From Silene latifolia (taxonomy: Eukaryota; Streptophyta; Magnoliopsida; Caryophyllales; Caryophyllaceae), in the NCBI RefSeq assembly GCF_048544455.1, contig NC_133538.1:38007469-38071468 (forward strand): a stretch of DNA of 64,000 nucleotides, given 5' to 3'. This document shows, piece by piece, positions 23,250 through 36,200 of the stretch; position 1 is the first letter of the stretch; each line of letters begins with the position of its first letter. The position numbers and the translations under genes were made by a program. The notes under the pieces were generated by a model. The model was not told the origin of the DNA and did no database searches. It saw only the letters and a list, made by a program, of their open reading frames with translations.

Positions 23250-23939
23250 AGTGTCCTGATTTCAACAAATTTAGGTGATTTTTCAATTTCTCCAACTCTA
23301 ATTTCTCAGTTTCCCCAATTTAATTCATGAAACCCTAAATTCAGAAGCTTAATTTATCAATCCAAAAAGTTAATAGACGAATCAAACCCTAATTTCATGA
23401 TTTCAACAAATTTAGATAATTTCTCAAATTCCCTAACCCTAATTTCTCAGTTTCCCCAATTTTATTGACGAAACCCTAAATTCAGAAGCATAATTGATCA
23501 ATTCAGAAATTGAATCGATGAATCAATCCCTAATTTCACGAACAATCTAATTTAATCGACTAATTCAACTAATTTCACAACAAATAATCATCAAGATCGA
23601 AATTTTACCTCGAATTTAAAGGTTTCATTGATTGAAGCAGCGTTGAAAGGTTGATTGTCGAAGAATTTATCGTTCGATTGCAGAGAAGGTTAAGGTTTGA
23701 TTATCGAAGAGGCGATGACGGAAGGTTTTGATAGTCGGCGAGATTAGTTGAAGAGAGGGAAAGAATGATGAGAGAGAAAGCAAAATTGGAAAATGACTGA
23801 GATTAGTTGGGTTTGGGGGGACGCGCGTAATTGGTTTGGGGTTTGGTTGAGTTAATATCAGCCTGTGTATTATTAGATCCATGGGTTGTTAAGTGGTTCT
23901 CATGGTTCTCATTATACTAGTGATTCTCACCGGATCTCG

Positions 23940-23943
<4 letters not shown>
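23250..23943. other. Gene-free flank ending in a TIR-like terminus
   Basis: No supported gene. Diverged repeats of a phrase containing ATTTCTCAGTTTCCCCAATTT occur at about 23300-23330 and 23440-23465. The right edge, read in reverse from 23943, runs GGGTCGAGATCCGGTGAG and then ATGAGAACCATGAGAACCACTT. This resembles the termini of the elements at 37819 and 38585, so I infer that the DNA transposon carrying the FAR1-like gene ends here. Confidence 0.45.

Positions 23944-24027
<84 letters not shown>
23944..24027. repeat. (TA)n microsatellite, about 84 bp
   Basis: Perfect alternating TA run between the TIR-like terminus on the left and the GTGTAAC-motif element on the right. Confidence 0.98.
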
Positions 24028-24028
<1 letters not shown>

Positions 24029-24326
24029 CATAAGTGTAACTTTAATTCTTTACGAATGTAACTTTAATCATTTAAATCATTTTTTAATATAAAAAATTTG
24101 AATTTGTTCATTTTAAGTCATTTTTTTATACAAAAATTTGAATTTATGTTATATAATCTTATTTTAAATATATAAACTTACATTTATGTAATTTTAAGTG
24201 TAACTTTAATTCTTTACGAGTGTAACTTTAATCATTTAAATCATTTTTTAATATAAAAAATTTGAATTTGTTCATTTTAAGTCATTTTTTTATACAAAAA
24301 TTTGAATTTATATTATATAATCTTAT

Positions 24327-27300
24327 TGTGGACAAGGCCCTCGGGAACTGCGTCCGCGGGATCCACACTAGGCATAATCGACTCGAGGTTCTTTCGAATC
24401 GAATTAAGACATATTAGAGTCGCCACCAAGTTTTTTTGGGAACTTGGAACCGTTCGAGTCAACTTTACACCTTTCATCGAAAAGCATAAAGCCAATCGAC
24501 TACGAGTGATTAAAGATAAAGACTTGTACCCTATATCACTCGATTTGAATGACTCTCGTAATCCAATGGTATTTAGACGGATCCACAAACCATAGATCTT
24601 GAGTAAGGGGTGAGGGTACGTGTTGGGAAGCCCATAAAGACACCCAACCCCGCCCGTCAATAACGGCCTCTACTAAGTCAAGTATGGATTTCAAACAAGG
24701 TCATAGCTACTACGATATATGAAATGCAAACATCGTTTTAACCCTAACATGTGAAGTTTCTATGTCGATTTAGATGCAACTAAACTAACTTTGTCAAAGT
24801 TGTAATTTAGCATGTGGGTTGATTGATCTAAGCAACATATAAACGAAAGCAAACAAGGCTTAGGGGGAATGGGGGAGCCGTTGGGATCTACCTATTACAA
24901 ACCAGGCATTTCATGCCGACACAACAATAAATTAAAGATACAACTCGATCTAAATACAATTGCTACATACAGAACCGTACACGACACATTACACGGCCAA
25001 TCGGCCTAGGAAACCGCGCACAAGAGGGGTGGCCCACGACTTACATGACTCACGGCCTTGGGTCACTCCTCGTGATGTGTGCTTTCACTTAATCTCATCG
25101 AATTAGACATAGGGCTACGCACCAAAGCATGCATTAGCATAAACCGGGCCATGTTGCTTTAAACAACATGCGATTTACTACGCTCTTACATGCATTGGGA
25201 CACAACCATCTAACCAAACAAAACTAAGGTTTTTGAAAGAGGTTTTGACTCGATAAAGGGAAACTAACTTGAAAATTACAACTCGATGAACAAACGATAA
25301 ATTACAAGTTATAAAGCGATAAAGAACAAGCGATTCATAAAACGGACGAAACCAAAAGGACCAAAAGACACGGCCAAATCACGGCCAAACCAAACACGGC
25401 TACCCTAGGTCCTAGGTCGGGTTCATTATTTAGATCAAATGATTGCGAAACGAACTCAAAACAAATTAGAAAACAAGTTGAAAACGACGTTGATCGGTTG
25501 AGATGATGTCGCGCAAAGGGGCATTCTACACGGCCTAAAGGGGTCCAATTAGGTCAAGTTTGCTAATTAATTTAACTCATCGAGTGTTAATAAGAAGGTG
25601 CTAATCACGCACTCTTATACTAGCGAGAAATTAGGTGAAAGAGAGATGCATTCGATTGAATTACATAATTGTTAGTTGATTTTAAAGCTTATGTCGAAGC
25701 CACCTATCGTGTCTAATTAGGTTATTAAATTGATCTAATGTCATCTAAATAAGTTATATGTTAACAATCAGAAGTCATACTAACATGCAACGGGTCCTAA
25801 GGTGGGTCGAATTGGCCGAGACAAACAAAGGGTCAAAAACGAAGAGCGAAGTTAGATAATTGTTTTATTTATGCCCTACTTTGAACACGAGGATATGTAA
25901 ATGAGACGGGGGTGTACGACCGACTGATGTAGCGGTTTCTTTTCCCATCTCAAGTCAACGCGGGTGTTCATGGTGGTACTTTAACTCATACTCGAACTAA
26001 ACTAGTTTCATAGTTAATTTAAACGATAAATAAAAAGCGATAAACAAACAAAACAAACTATAAGAAAAACAAACATAAAAACGAAATAAAAAAGGAGAAA
26101 GAGGAGGATTTGATGCACCCTCAACCTACATGTATCGTTGACACCGTCTTAGGTCGTAATCGATGGTAGATTTTATCTCGAGAGGCCGTCGTCGACGAAG
26201 AAACAAAGCAAACACGCGTTTTTATCGAATCTGGACATCAACTTTCAAACTGCGATTTCTCCCTCGTTTCACGATGAAAATTCGATTTAAAAGATGTTTT
26301 GAAAACTAGAAAGAGAGGAGAACAGAGATCTTAAAGCAACCCCTGCTCTTTTTGAGTTATTGGGCACGAAAAACGATCACAAACAGAACTGGACAGACAG
26401 GAACAAACCGCGAAAACAGAGTGTATAACACTCTGTTTTTCGAGGGATTTCGTGTACTCTCAAGGGCAATTTGGCTCGTAAATCTTTGTCTAATGTGTAT
26501 ATGGATGTTATGTGGTTAATTAGGAATAAGAAACTCGAGTTTTGATGGAGGTTTGAGGGAGGAACGAATTGTTTTTCGAGGAGGACACACAAACAGTTTC
26601 AGTTTGTATGTCGGTTTTGTGGAGGGTTTTTGAGAGGCAATTAGGGTTTGTTTCTGAGGTTTAAAGCTTTTGGGTGATGGTAGGATGTATGGAGAACTTC
26701 CAGGAATGAATGTATGGTGAAGGGGTGGTATTTATAAGGAGTTAAAGTAGGGTAAAAGAGAGGGAGAGGCAGTCAAGCCTGCTCACGCATAGCTGCTGTC
26801 CAGCAACTTTTGTGAGGGTTTGAGGGGGGTTTTCTTGGTGATTAAGCTAGGGTAATATGGGTAGGATACTAGGGTATGGGTTAGGGTTAATGGGTACGGG
26901 TTTTGGTAGTATTTGGAGCGGGTTTTGGGCTCGGGATTGAGCTGCCAAAACAGGGGGGCTGCTCGTGTATACGCGGGCTGTTGGGGATGATTTGGGATGG
27001 AATTTTGGGCCGTGGATAGGGGGTTCGAACTGGGGTGGATGGGTATTGGTCTAGGTTGGTTAGTGTACTCGAGATTCGTGCCAATTCGCAAAGAAAACGG
27101 GCTCAAAAACCGAGCTAAAATCGAGCTCAAAAAACATGTTTAAAAACGAGTTTTCTTCGCTTTTTAAAATCGATTTTTCAAATCAATTAACCCATTAAAA
27201 TAAATGACTTTTCAAATCAAATATACTCATAAAATGATTTTTCAAATCAAATATTTATTTTATTTTCAATAAAATAGACTTGGGAAAATAAATTCAAAAT

Positions 27301-27609
27301 AAAATAAAATAAATTGAATTCACCTAAAAAAAGCCACAATTTAAATATCATTTAAATTAATAAAATGAACTCACTAAAAAAACATTAATTTAAATATCAT
27401 TTAAATTAATAAAATGAATTCACTTAAAAAAACATTAATTTAAATATCATTTAAATTAATAAAATACTCCATCGACGACGCCCATTCTACATCGTAAAAC
27501 GAGCTCCAAATAATGACAATGACAACTAAAGAATACATGTGTCCTATCATCATCGGGTGTTTGTCGGGTTCTCTATAAATTCCAATATCGACGGATACGG
27601 GTATCTACA
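24327..27609 (-). repeat. 3' LTR of the Tat-like gag-only element (left copy)
   Basis: 3283 bp, TG...CA in plus orientation. Its open frames (24313-24660, 26377-26592, 26783-27130) recur almost unchanged in the other LTR and show no known domain. It ends in an AT-rich stretch with three imperfect copies of CATTTAAATTAATAAAATGAA near 27350-27470. Confidence 0.95.
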
Positions 27610-27904
27610 GAGCCCCCACTTTGACTGAGGCTTGGACAAGGCGAAAGTCAAAGTATACCCCAGGTCCCTCTCGACCTGAGGATTCTTCGGGTCGTTTATA
27701 GTCCATTAGACTTGCGTATATAAGCTCGCCAGCCATAAGAAGAGATCATACCTGAAACTTCGTTGAGGATTGACTCTTGCTTCTGTTGTATCAAATTATC
27801 GTCGTTGGTCGTCGACCCATAAATTGCATATATGGTGGATTGAGCCTTATCCTTAGGCGCCTACGTATCCGTTTCTGACGGAATCAAACCCGCGTCGTAG
27901 TTCG

Positions 27905-28012
27905 ACAACTGCTGACACATGCCCAAAGTTTATCATCTGCTGGCATTTGCCCAAAGTTCATCATCTGCTGACATTTGCCCAAAATTTATCATCTGCTGGC
28001 GTTTGTCCAAAT
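27905..28012. repeat. Minisatellite, four units of about 30 bp
   Basis: Units of the form TCTGCTGRCATTTGCCCAAA plus GTTCATCA follow one another from about 27908 to 28012, with CTGCTGACA, CTGCTGGCA, CTGCTGACA and CTGCTGGCG variants alternating. Confidence 0.9.
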
Positions 28013-28277
28013 GGGACGGGACTTTCCGAGGAGGTTGCCGCCGCTTTCATCATTTGCTTTCAGCTACGGAATTCTTCCATTTCATACTCTTGTATTGAAT
28101 TGAATTCTTGGTGGATGTCATCCTTTACATCCTGATAATGGTCTCTCGAAGCCAACGGCTTCAGAGTTCTGATTTGCGATGGCTCTAAAGTCGAAGACTT
28201 TAGAGCCCCCAGTTGAAGCATATCCTGCTATATTTGAAACACAAAAACGTACTAGCAATAATCATCACATAAGCACA

Positions 28278-28560
28278 TTTGGATCATCGATCCTAAAATT
28301 AGATCATTTGAAAGATTGGGTCATCGACCCGAAAATTGAATTTAAAAATTTTGAATGATTGGGTCATCGACCCGAAAATTGAATTTGAAAATTTTGAATG
28401 ATTGGGTCATCGACCCGAAAATTGAATTTGAAAATGTTGGATGATTGGGTCATCGACCCGAATTTCGAATTTGTCATCATTTAGAATATTGGGCCATCGG
28501 CCCTTCAAAAATTGAATTTTGAATTTTTGAATTTCGAAGGATTGGATCATCGACCCACAA
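28278..28560. repeat. Minisatellite of about 43-bp units around a GGGTC-ATC-GACCC palindrome
   Basis: GGGTCATCGACCC starts at 28318, 28361, 28404 and 28447, with the spacer GAAAATTGAATTTGAAAATT between them. More diverged copies (GGATCATCGATCC near 28281, GGGCCATCGGCCC near 28491, GGATCATCGACCC near 28543) flank the core. In the diverged copies a change in one arm is often matched in the other (GGATC/GATCC, GGGCC/GGCCC). Confidence 0.92.
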
Positions 28561-30012
28561 GGATTCCACTACTTGGATCATCTATCCACAATTCGCAAAA
28601 GTTTTTGGAATTTTGAAATTTTAATTTTTTTTGAAATCGAACCTTGATGGGTGAGCATGAAATACGACTCAGACACTCCGTATGACCCGTAAACAACGTG
28701 GGCGTAGCCCGCTACCGTAAAACAAAAAAGGAAAATAAAACCCTAAGTGTGCACGGGTTTTAATTCAATTATGGACTTGTTGGGGGTAGAAATGTAAATA
28801 GGCCATTCCGGCGCCAAAAGATGGCAAATGGGAATCACAAGGTCGTCGAACTTGGGACGAAGATTTCGTATGGCATGGGCGTGCTCCCGAGGGCACATGG
28901 GAATCAAAATAACTTGGCATTGACAAGGTGGATTAAACTCACGGAGCAACAACGTTGGCTTCGCCCCGGCGTTAAACACGACGATTTTATGAGAACACTT
29001 AGACATCACACATCACTCTTGTTGGGAACATTCATCACTCTTCTCCTCGCTTCCTTTCTTTTCAAATGAGTTTTCATTATTTCTTGCCACCGCCTTCTTT
29101 CTTTTCAGCGGGCTTTTACTATTTTTCTTCCACGCCTTCATTCTTTTCAGCGGGTTTTTCATATTTTCTGTTCCTAACACAAACCCACATCTATGTGACT
29201 CAACATCTTTGCCTAAACCGTTAGATAAGACCGATTTGTTAGATAAAGCTCATTTCGAGACTTGATACTATTCATCCGAACCTATATCCTTATCCTAGCC
29301 TACATCGAGTACTAAGACCAACTCAAACAAAGGTGGCTTCATTTGGACTTGGTTAAGACCCGTAAGAAACCGACAAGATGACAACTTGGTTGATGAGTGG
29401 ATTGAATCCCTTATTCTGAAGGACTGCCTACGTATTCGCGTGGAGCGAAATCAAATCCGACGTAGTTCGATCATGGTGCATAAATATGGCATTTTGATTG
29501 TGTGTACACACTCTAAGGTTTCACCTAAGGTATCATGTCATATCCCATTCTAGCCTGTAAAGTACCGTTAAATCCCGTGTCTAGGGTTAGGTGTAAAAGG
29601 CTTGGATCTTCTGGGATGTGGAGCTTGGTAATAACAAGTTGGAATGGTTAACCATCATTCGAAGGTTTGTTTTGTGGTGCTAAGGCCAAGGGCTGGCTAT
29701 GGCTGCGATGTGGTTGGAATGGGTGTCTCGGGTTTGATGAACCACGAGTGCAAATGGGTTGGAAAACAATGTGGGTTCAAATCTCCATATCCGGACCCTA
29801 AAGGTCAAGGTGTAACAAAGACAAGCGGAATGATTCTCAAAATTCCTGACTATCCCCTTGTAACCGTCTCAGGAAGGACTTAGAGGGTAAAGAGGTCACT
29901 ACTTACTCTTTTGGGCTTCGTCCATTGAACCTCAACTATGGGTACTTGACTTGAATTTTGGCTTCCGTAACTTCGACATTCAACCAAAAAGCATTCCGCA
30001 ATAACTTCAACA

Positions 30013-30135
30013 TCTTTTTTCTTTTTTCTTTTTCTTTCATCTTTTTCCTATTTTTCTTTTTTTCTTTTTTTTTTCATTTTTCCAATTTTTTTTTCATCAT
30101 TTTTTATTCTTTTTCATTTTTTTCTCTCCTTGAAA
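30013..30135. repeat. TTTTC/TTTTT low-complexity tract
   Basis: About 120 bp of nearly pure pyrimidine on the plus strand, equivalent to a purine tract on the coding strand of the surrounding element. The open frame across it (29958-30347) is rejected as a gene. Confidence 0.9.
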
Positions 30136-30712
30136 ATGATCCTCTATTCATTCTCTTAGTCATAAATGGATACACCTTGAAAACTGGGCTTCGCCAACTA
30201 ATTTGGGTAGGAACTAAAAATTCCTTGTTAGAACGGGTTGATATCTTCTCTCTTCGAGATGGGATGATTTTTTGGGGAAAAGGCTTGCCTTCCATCATCG
30301 ATAGGGGAAACAAGGAGCTAGTCCGGGTTCGTCATAGAATCATCTAAAAGCTTGTCACAAACATCGGTTCAGATGGAGGTTTTCTACCGCCAGACATGGA
30401 ATAGGTAAAGGAATCAAACACGGGATCCTAGTGTACCTTACATTTTGAAACGGGACATATTTCTACCCCAGGGATGCCTTTGAGTGTGTTGTGCATTTTA
30501 TCATGTTTCGGAATGATTGAGGATTGGAAACAAGACATATTTGGAAACGAAACTGCAACTTTTTTATTGGAATGAGAAAAGCTTAACAGACTCGAAAGAA
30601 CGATTCCTAGGACACACCCTAGGTCATCGCGGAACAAACGACTCAACTTCAGGAAAAGAAAGTCCTAGACTCGACTCGACTAAGATAAGAAAACAGATCC
30701 CGACTCATAATT

Positions 30713-32284
30713 TCAAATCTGGTCATGAGCTTTCCCTTGTTCAGCTGTCAACTTAGATGCTCGGCTCTTGTCCTTGATCCCTTTGATGGTATGCCTCCAT
30801 CCCAAGGTAGTCCTCTGAGGATCTATGCCAATGATGAAGGTAGGTGAATCGAATTGTCCTTTATTAACTTCGTTAACGAGAGGAGTACATTCTGGAGCAA
30901 GACTCCCGACTTGAATTTCATTCTTCGGGTTTGGCAGGAATTCAAAGCAATCCACAAATATCTTCCCGATAAACACCCCTTTCATGTGACATGGGTGGAT
31001 AAGATGGGAATAATCGACATTATCTTCGACAGAAACAAAGTTGGCGTGATCGCCAAATGGATTGGTGATGTTATTGGGTTTAACAGTTGGGATTGGGAGT
31101 GTTCCATTCTCAATCATGTCTTGGATTTCGTGCTTCAGTCGATAGCACCTTTCAGTATCATGGCCTTTCCCTTGATGAAAGGCACAGTAGGCATTTGGTT
31201 TATACCATTTACCTTGTTGATCAGCGGGAGGGTCCGGAGTTGGACCGATGGGCTTCAGCTTTCCTTGGGCCATGAGCCTTTGGAGAGCGTATGCGTAAGT
31301 GCATCCGATATCGGTGAATGCCCTAGTTGTTTGGCGTTGCGACTTCTTCGATTTCCCTTCTAAGAGATTAATGGCTTCATCAATATGGGTCGTTGCTGGG
31401 GCCTTAGCCTTAGACGATGAGGCCCCTTGGTACCCTTTCGGCTTTTCAGCCTCTGCCCTTATGACATCATCTTCTACCCTTATCCCGATTCTTATCAATT
31501 CTTTGAAAGAGCCAAAATTTTGGTATTTCAGAGCATTGCGGTAAATGGGTCGTAGATTCTTTACGAACTTATCTACCATTTCAACTTCGTCAGGCTTCTT
31601 GGCTAACTTCACGCTTTCAGCGCGCCATCTTGCAAGGAATTCAGTAAAGCCTTCCTTTTCTTTCTGTGTCATCACTTCCAATGTTCTTATGTTGGTTTGA
31701 ATCTCGACATTATCAGCATAGTGCTTACAAAACTCCACCGTGATATCTTCGAAAGTAGGGAAGTTCTTAAGGTCCAGATTGTAGAACCACGCCTTCGGGT
31801 GTTCATCCAGAGATTGAGCGAAAATTTCAGAGAGCATGTCAGCAGGTACTCCCTTCAGTGCTAAGTACCCCTTATAGGCCTTAACATGGTGGACTGGATC
31901 TTCTGTGCCCTTAAACTTTGGGATGTCAGTGAGTACCATGTTTGTGGGCAACTTATCCTGCACCGGGGCATAGGCCCTAGCATTCTCATAGTGAATGTTC
32001 TTCCCCTGGGAGAGTTTCAAACGGTCTTCGATGAACTTGAACCGTTTCTCCAGATCAGTCAGAGGTGGGGTAGATGAAGAGGAATCTTCTCCCAGCTTGG
32101 ATTCGATCGCATCCATTCTGGTCATCATGAGGTTCACGGCCTCAGTGAGTTTGTTAACAGCATCTTCCATTGCTTGACGTCGGGTTTTTGGCGGCCTTTC
32201 TACAAGAAAACCCCATACTGAGTCAATATCTAAAGTAAGAGCCCCTGCACACTTAAGGACACGACCCCAACTTGACTCAAACAA
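30713..32284 (-). CDS. Tat/Ogre-type Gag protein, 523 residues, intact
   Basis: The structural capsid protein of a Tat-lineage gypsy element. It opens with a helical N-terminal region containing MEDAVNKLTEAVNLMMTRMDA and a second coiled segment ending DLEKRFKFIEDRLKLSQG. The retrotransposon gag core follows (DIPKFKGTEDPVHHVKAYKG, AFYNLDLKNFPTFEDITVEF-like text, EGFTEFLARWRAESVKL, MVDKFVKNLRPIYRN). Near residue 370 is the lineage-specific knuckle YCAFHQGKGHDTERCYRLKHEI. The frame is uninterrupted over more than 1.5 kb, unlike every other large gene in the window apart from in-frame single stops elsewhere. The start at 32284 is the first ATG; a shorter start at the MEDAV methionine is possible. 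It lies about 1 kb inside the 5' LTR. It ends without running into a protease. Confidence 0.9.
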   Translation of the reverse strand: MFESSWGRVLKCAGALTLDIDSVWGFLVERPPKTRRQAMEDAVNKLTEAVNLMMTRMDAIESKLGEDSSSSTPPLTDLEKRFKFIEDRLKLSQGKNIHYENARAYAPVQDKLPTNMVLTDIPKFKGTEDPVHHVKAYKGYLALKGVPADMLSEIFAQSLDEHPKAWFYNLDLKNFPTFEDITVEFCKHYADNVEIQTNIRTLEVMTQKEKEGFTEFLARWRAESVKLAKKPDEVEMVDKFVKNLRPIYRNALKYQNFGSFKELIRIGIRVEDDVIRAEAEKPKGYQGASSSKAKAPATTHIDEAINLLEGKSKKSQRQTTRAFTDIGCTYAYALQRLMAQGKLKPIGPTPDPPADQQGKWYKPNAYCAFHQGKGHDTERCYRLKHEIQDMIENGTLPIPTVKPNNITNPFGDHANFVSVEDNVDYSHLIHPCHMKGVFIGKIFVDCFEFLPNPKNEIQVGSLAPECTPLVNEVNKGQFDSPTFIIGIDPQRTTLGWRHTIKGIKDKSRASKLTAEQGKAHDQI

Positions 32285-33284
32285 AGACTCGACTTTGAGA
32301 TTGACTAACCAAAGGTTCGACTCACGGTTGGATCTAGACCTTGGTTCATTTTAGACTCGACAAAACGACATGACTCAAACTGTCATAAATCGGTTATAAA
32401 CCGGACTCGGTGTGGCCAAACCCGTGATTGGACTAACATAGCCCATAGGTTCGGGTGCAACGCCCTAAATGGCCTAGCTTGGGCGTTTTTGTGGACTATC
32501 CTAGACCAAATGGTCGACCAACATGACTCAAGGCCCAAGAGGTGAGCTTGGGTGACCCAACAAGGTCGTGTTCTAGACTCTTAGAACGAAACACACCCGG
32601 CCTAACACGGCCATGACCTGGACATGACTTGACGCATTTCATGCTTGGTTGAGGTTCGAGAGGCATTTTGGATTGGTTTTGAAAAAAAACGAAAGATTGA
32701 TTCGAAAATGAGATTTGAAATGGGCAGCATGCCGCTATAAAAGCTCATTTTGGGCGAAAATTCTAGTCCTATTTGGGCAGCATTCCGCGTTTTAAAACCA
32801 TGCTATTTTGAAAGTAAGTTGTTCAAAAGTTCGGTTTTGAAAAGGACATGGGAAATTTCGAAAAGACTCGGGAAAACAATTTGCACATTGTCATTCTCAT
32901 GTTACAAGGATGTATGCTCCTAGACATCTCTAAGTCTCGGCAAGTCTTCTACAAGAAGGTCTATGCCCTCCATCCTTTTGCGGTCTTATAGAGCAAGGTG
33001 TCTTAAGGTAGAGTACCTAGAAGATCGTCCCCACCATCAAGAACCACGCGAGGTGAAGTGGAAGCGAGCAATGTGCGCTTCCCTAGCAAAGTGGGACGTC
33101 GCCCCCACGCATCACGAAGAAACGCTGGGGCGGCCCGGCAAGTCCTTAAGGGTTTATGCATGAATCGTAGCACTATGAGTAATGTTTTACTTTCCAACAC
33201 TTTCTTTTCAAGTTTCACCTCGGAGGAAAAGACCCTAGAAACAAAGTGTAACTAGTCCTCTTTTCCCCAGCGGAGTCGCCAAAC
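32285..33284 (-). other. 5' leader and primer-binding site of the Tat-like element
   Basis: Next to the LTR, the reverse complement of 33264-33281 is TGGCGACTCCGCTGGGGA, which fits the arginine-tRNA type primer-binding site reported for Ogre elements (recalled from the family; I cannot check it here). The rest is a roughly 1-kb leader without a supported gene. The plus-strand frame 32963-33163 and the minus-strand frame 33003-33218 are not recognisable. Confidence 0.7.
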
Positions 33285-36200
33285 TGTGGACAAGGCCCTC
33301 GGGAACTGCGTCCGCGGGATCCACACTAGGCATAATCGACTCGAGGTTCTTTCGAATCGAATTAAGACATATTAGAGTCGCCACCAAGTTTTTTGGGAAC
33401 TTGGAACCGTTCGAGTCAACTTTACACCTTTCATCGAAAAGCATAAAGCCAATCGACTACGAGTGATTAAAGATAAAGACTTGTACCCTATATCACTCGA
33501 TTTGAATGACTCTCGTAATCCAATGGTATTTAGACGGATCCACAAACCATAGATCTTGAGTAAGGGGTGAGGGTACGTGTTGGGAAGCCCATAAAGACAC
33601 CCAACCCCGCCCGTCAATAACGGCCTCTACTAAGTCAAGTATGGATTTCAAACAAGGTCATAGCTACTACGATATATGAAATGTAAACATCGTTTTAACC
33701 CTAACATGTGAAGTTTCTATGTCGATTTAGATGCAACTAAACTAACTTTGTCAAAGTTGTAATTTAGCATGTGGGTTGATTGATCTAAGCAACATATAAA
33801 CGAAAGCAAACAAGGCTTAAGGGGAATGGGGGAGCCGTTGGGATCTACCTATTACAAACCAGGCATTTCATGCCGACACAACAATAAATTAAAGATACAA
33901 CTCGATCTAAATACAATTGCTACATACAAAACCATACACGACACATTACACGGCCAATCGGCCTAGGAAACACAAGACAAGAGGGGTGGCCCACGGCTTA
34001 CATGACTCACGGCCTTGGGTCACTCCTCGTGATGTGTGCTTTCACTTAATCTCATCGAATTAGACATAGGGCTACGCACCAAAGCATGCATTAGCATAAA
34101 CCGGCCATGTTGCTTTAAACAACATGCGATTTACTACGCTCTTACATGCATTGGGACACAACCATCTAACCAAACAAAACTAAGGTTTTTGAAAGAGGTT
34201 TTGACTCGATAAAGGGAAACTAACTTGAAAATTACAACTCGATGAACAAACGATAAATTACATGTTATAAAGCGATAAAGAACAAGCGATTCATAAAACG
34301 GACGAAACCAAAAGGACCAAAAGACACGGCCAAATCACGGCCAAACCAAACACGGCTACCCTAGGTCCTAGGTCGGGTTCATTATTTAGATCAAATGATT
34401 GCGAAACGAACTCAAAACAAATTAGAAAACAAGTTGAAAACGACGTTGATCGGTTGAGATGATGTCGCGCAAAGGGGCATTCTACACGGCCTAAAGGGGT
34501 CCAATTAGGTCAAGTTTGCTAATTAATTTAACTCATCGAGTGTTAATAAGAAGGTGCTAATCACGCACTCTTATACTAGCGAGAAATTAGGTGAAAGAGA
34601 GAGATGTATTCGATTGAATTACAGAATTGTTAGTTGATTTTAAAGCTTATGTCGAAGCCACCTATCGTGTCTAATTAGGTTATTAAATTGATCTAATGTC
34701 ATCTAAATAAGTTATATGTTAACAATCAGAAGTCATACTAACATGCAACGGGTCCTAAGGTGGGTCGAATTGGCCGAGACAAACAAAGGGTCAAAAACGA
34801 GGAGCGAAGTTAGAAATTCGTTTTATTTATGCCCTACCTTGAACACGAGGATATGTAAATGAGACGGGGGTGTACGACCGACTGATGTAGCGGTTTCTTT
34901 TCCCATCTCAAGTCAACGCGGGTGTTCATGGTGGTACTTTAACTCATACTCGAACTAAACTAGTTTCATAGTTAATTTAAACGATAAATAAAAAGCGATA
35001 AACAAACAAAACAAACTATAAGAAAAACAAACATAAAAACGAAATAAAAAAGGAGAAAGAGGAGGATTTGATGCACCCTCAACCTACATGTATCGTTGAC
35101 ACCGTCTTAGGTCGTAATCGATGGTAGATTTTATCTCGAGAGGCCGTCGTCGACGAAGAAACAAAGCAAACACGCGTTTTTATCGAATCTGGACATCAAC
35201 TTTCAAACTGCGATTTCTCCCTCGTTTCACGATGAAAATTCGATTTAAAAGATGTTTTGAAAACTAGAAAGAGAGGAGAACAGAGATCTTAAAGCAACCC
35301 CTGCTCTTTTTGAGTTATTGGGCACGAAAAACGAGCACAAACAGAACTGGACAGACAGGAACAAACCGCGAAAACAGAGTGTATAACACTCTGTTTTTCG
35401 AGGGATTTCGTGTACTCTCAAGGGCAATTTGGCTCGTAAATCTTTGTCTAATGTGTATATGGATGTTATGTGGTTAATTAGGAACAAGAAACTCGAGTTT
35501 TGATGGAGGTTTGAGGGAGGAACGAATTGTTTTTCGAGGAGGACACACAAACAGTTTCAGTTTGTATGTCGGTTTTGTGGAGGGTTTTTGAGAGGCAATT
35601 AGGGTTTGTTTCTGAGGTTTAAAGCTTTTGGGTGATGGTAGGATGTATGGAGAACTTCCAGGAATGAATGTATGATGAAGGGGTGGTATTTATAAGGAGT
35701 TAAAGTAGGGTAAAAGAGAGGGAGAGGCAGTCGGGCCTGCTCACGCATAGCTGCTGTCCAGCAGCTTTTGTGAGGGTTTGAGGGGGGTTTTCTTGGTGAT
35801 TAAGCTAGGGTAATATGGGTAGGATACTAGGGTATGGGTTAGGGTTAATGGGTACGGGTTTTGGTAGTATTTGGAGCGGGTTTTGGGCTCGGGATTGAGC
35901 TGCCAAAACAGGGGGGCTGCTCGTGTATACGCGGGCTGTTGGGGATGATTTGGGATGGAATTTTGGGCCGTGGATAGGGGGTTCGAACTGGGGTGGATGG
36001 GTATTGGTCTAGGTTGGTTAGTGTACTCGAGATTCGTGCCAATTCGCAAAGAAAACGGGCTCAAAAACCGAGCTAAAATCGAGCTCAAAAAACATGTTTA
36101 AAAACGAGTTTTCTTCGCTTTTTAAAATCGATTTTTCAAATCAATTAACCCATTAAAATAAATGACTTTTCAAATCAAATATACTCATAAAATTATTTTT

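Larger units (their letters stand above)
27610..30712 (-). other. Long 3' untranslated region of the Tat-like element with tandem repeats
   Basis: The purine tract (reverse of GAGCCCCCACTTT, 27610-27622) adjoins the LTR. About 3 kb without a recognisable domain follows. It contains two minisatellites (27905-28012 and 28300-28470), annotated separately, and a TTTTC-rich run at 30013-30135. Open frames on both strands here (28743-29009, 28821-29069, 29644-29883) match no domain I know. Tat/Ogre elements typically carry variable tandem repeats between pol and the 3' LTR; here they follow gag directly. Confidence 0.75.

Noticed and set aside
26783..27130. 115-codon frame repeated at 35741-36088
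   Set aside because: Both copies lie in the two LTRs of the gag-only element; identity reflects LTR duplication, not conservation of a protein, and no domain is visible.
28300..28470. Regular 43-bp units that might be a CRISPR-like array
   Set aside because: The repeat and spacer are both conserved between units and the host is a plant; it is a minisatellite in a retrotransposon.
29958..30347. 129-codon plus-strand frame with a phenylalanine-rich stretch
   Set aside because: It is the translation of a TTTTC-rich tract on the strand opposite to the element's coding strand.
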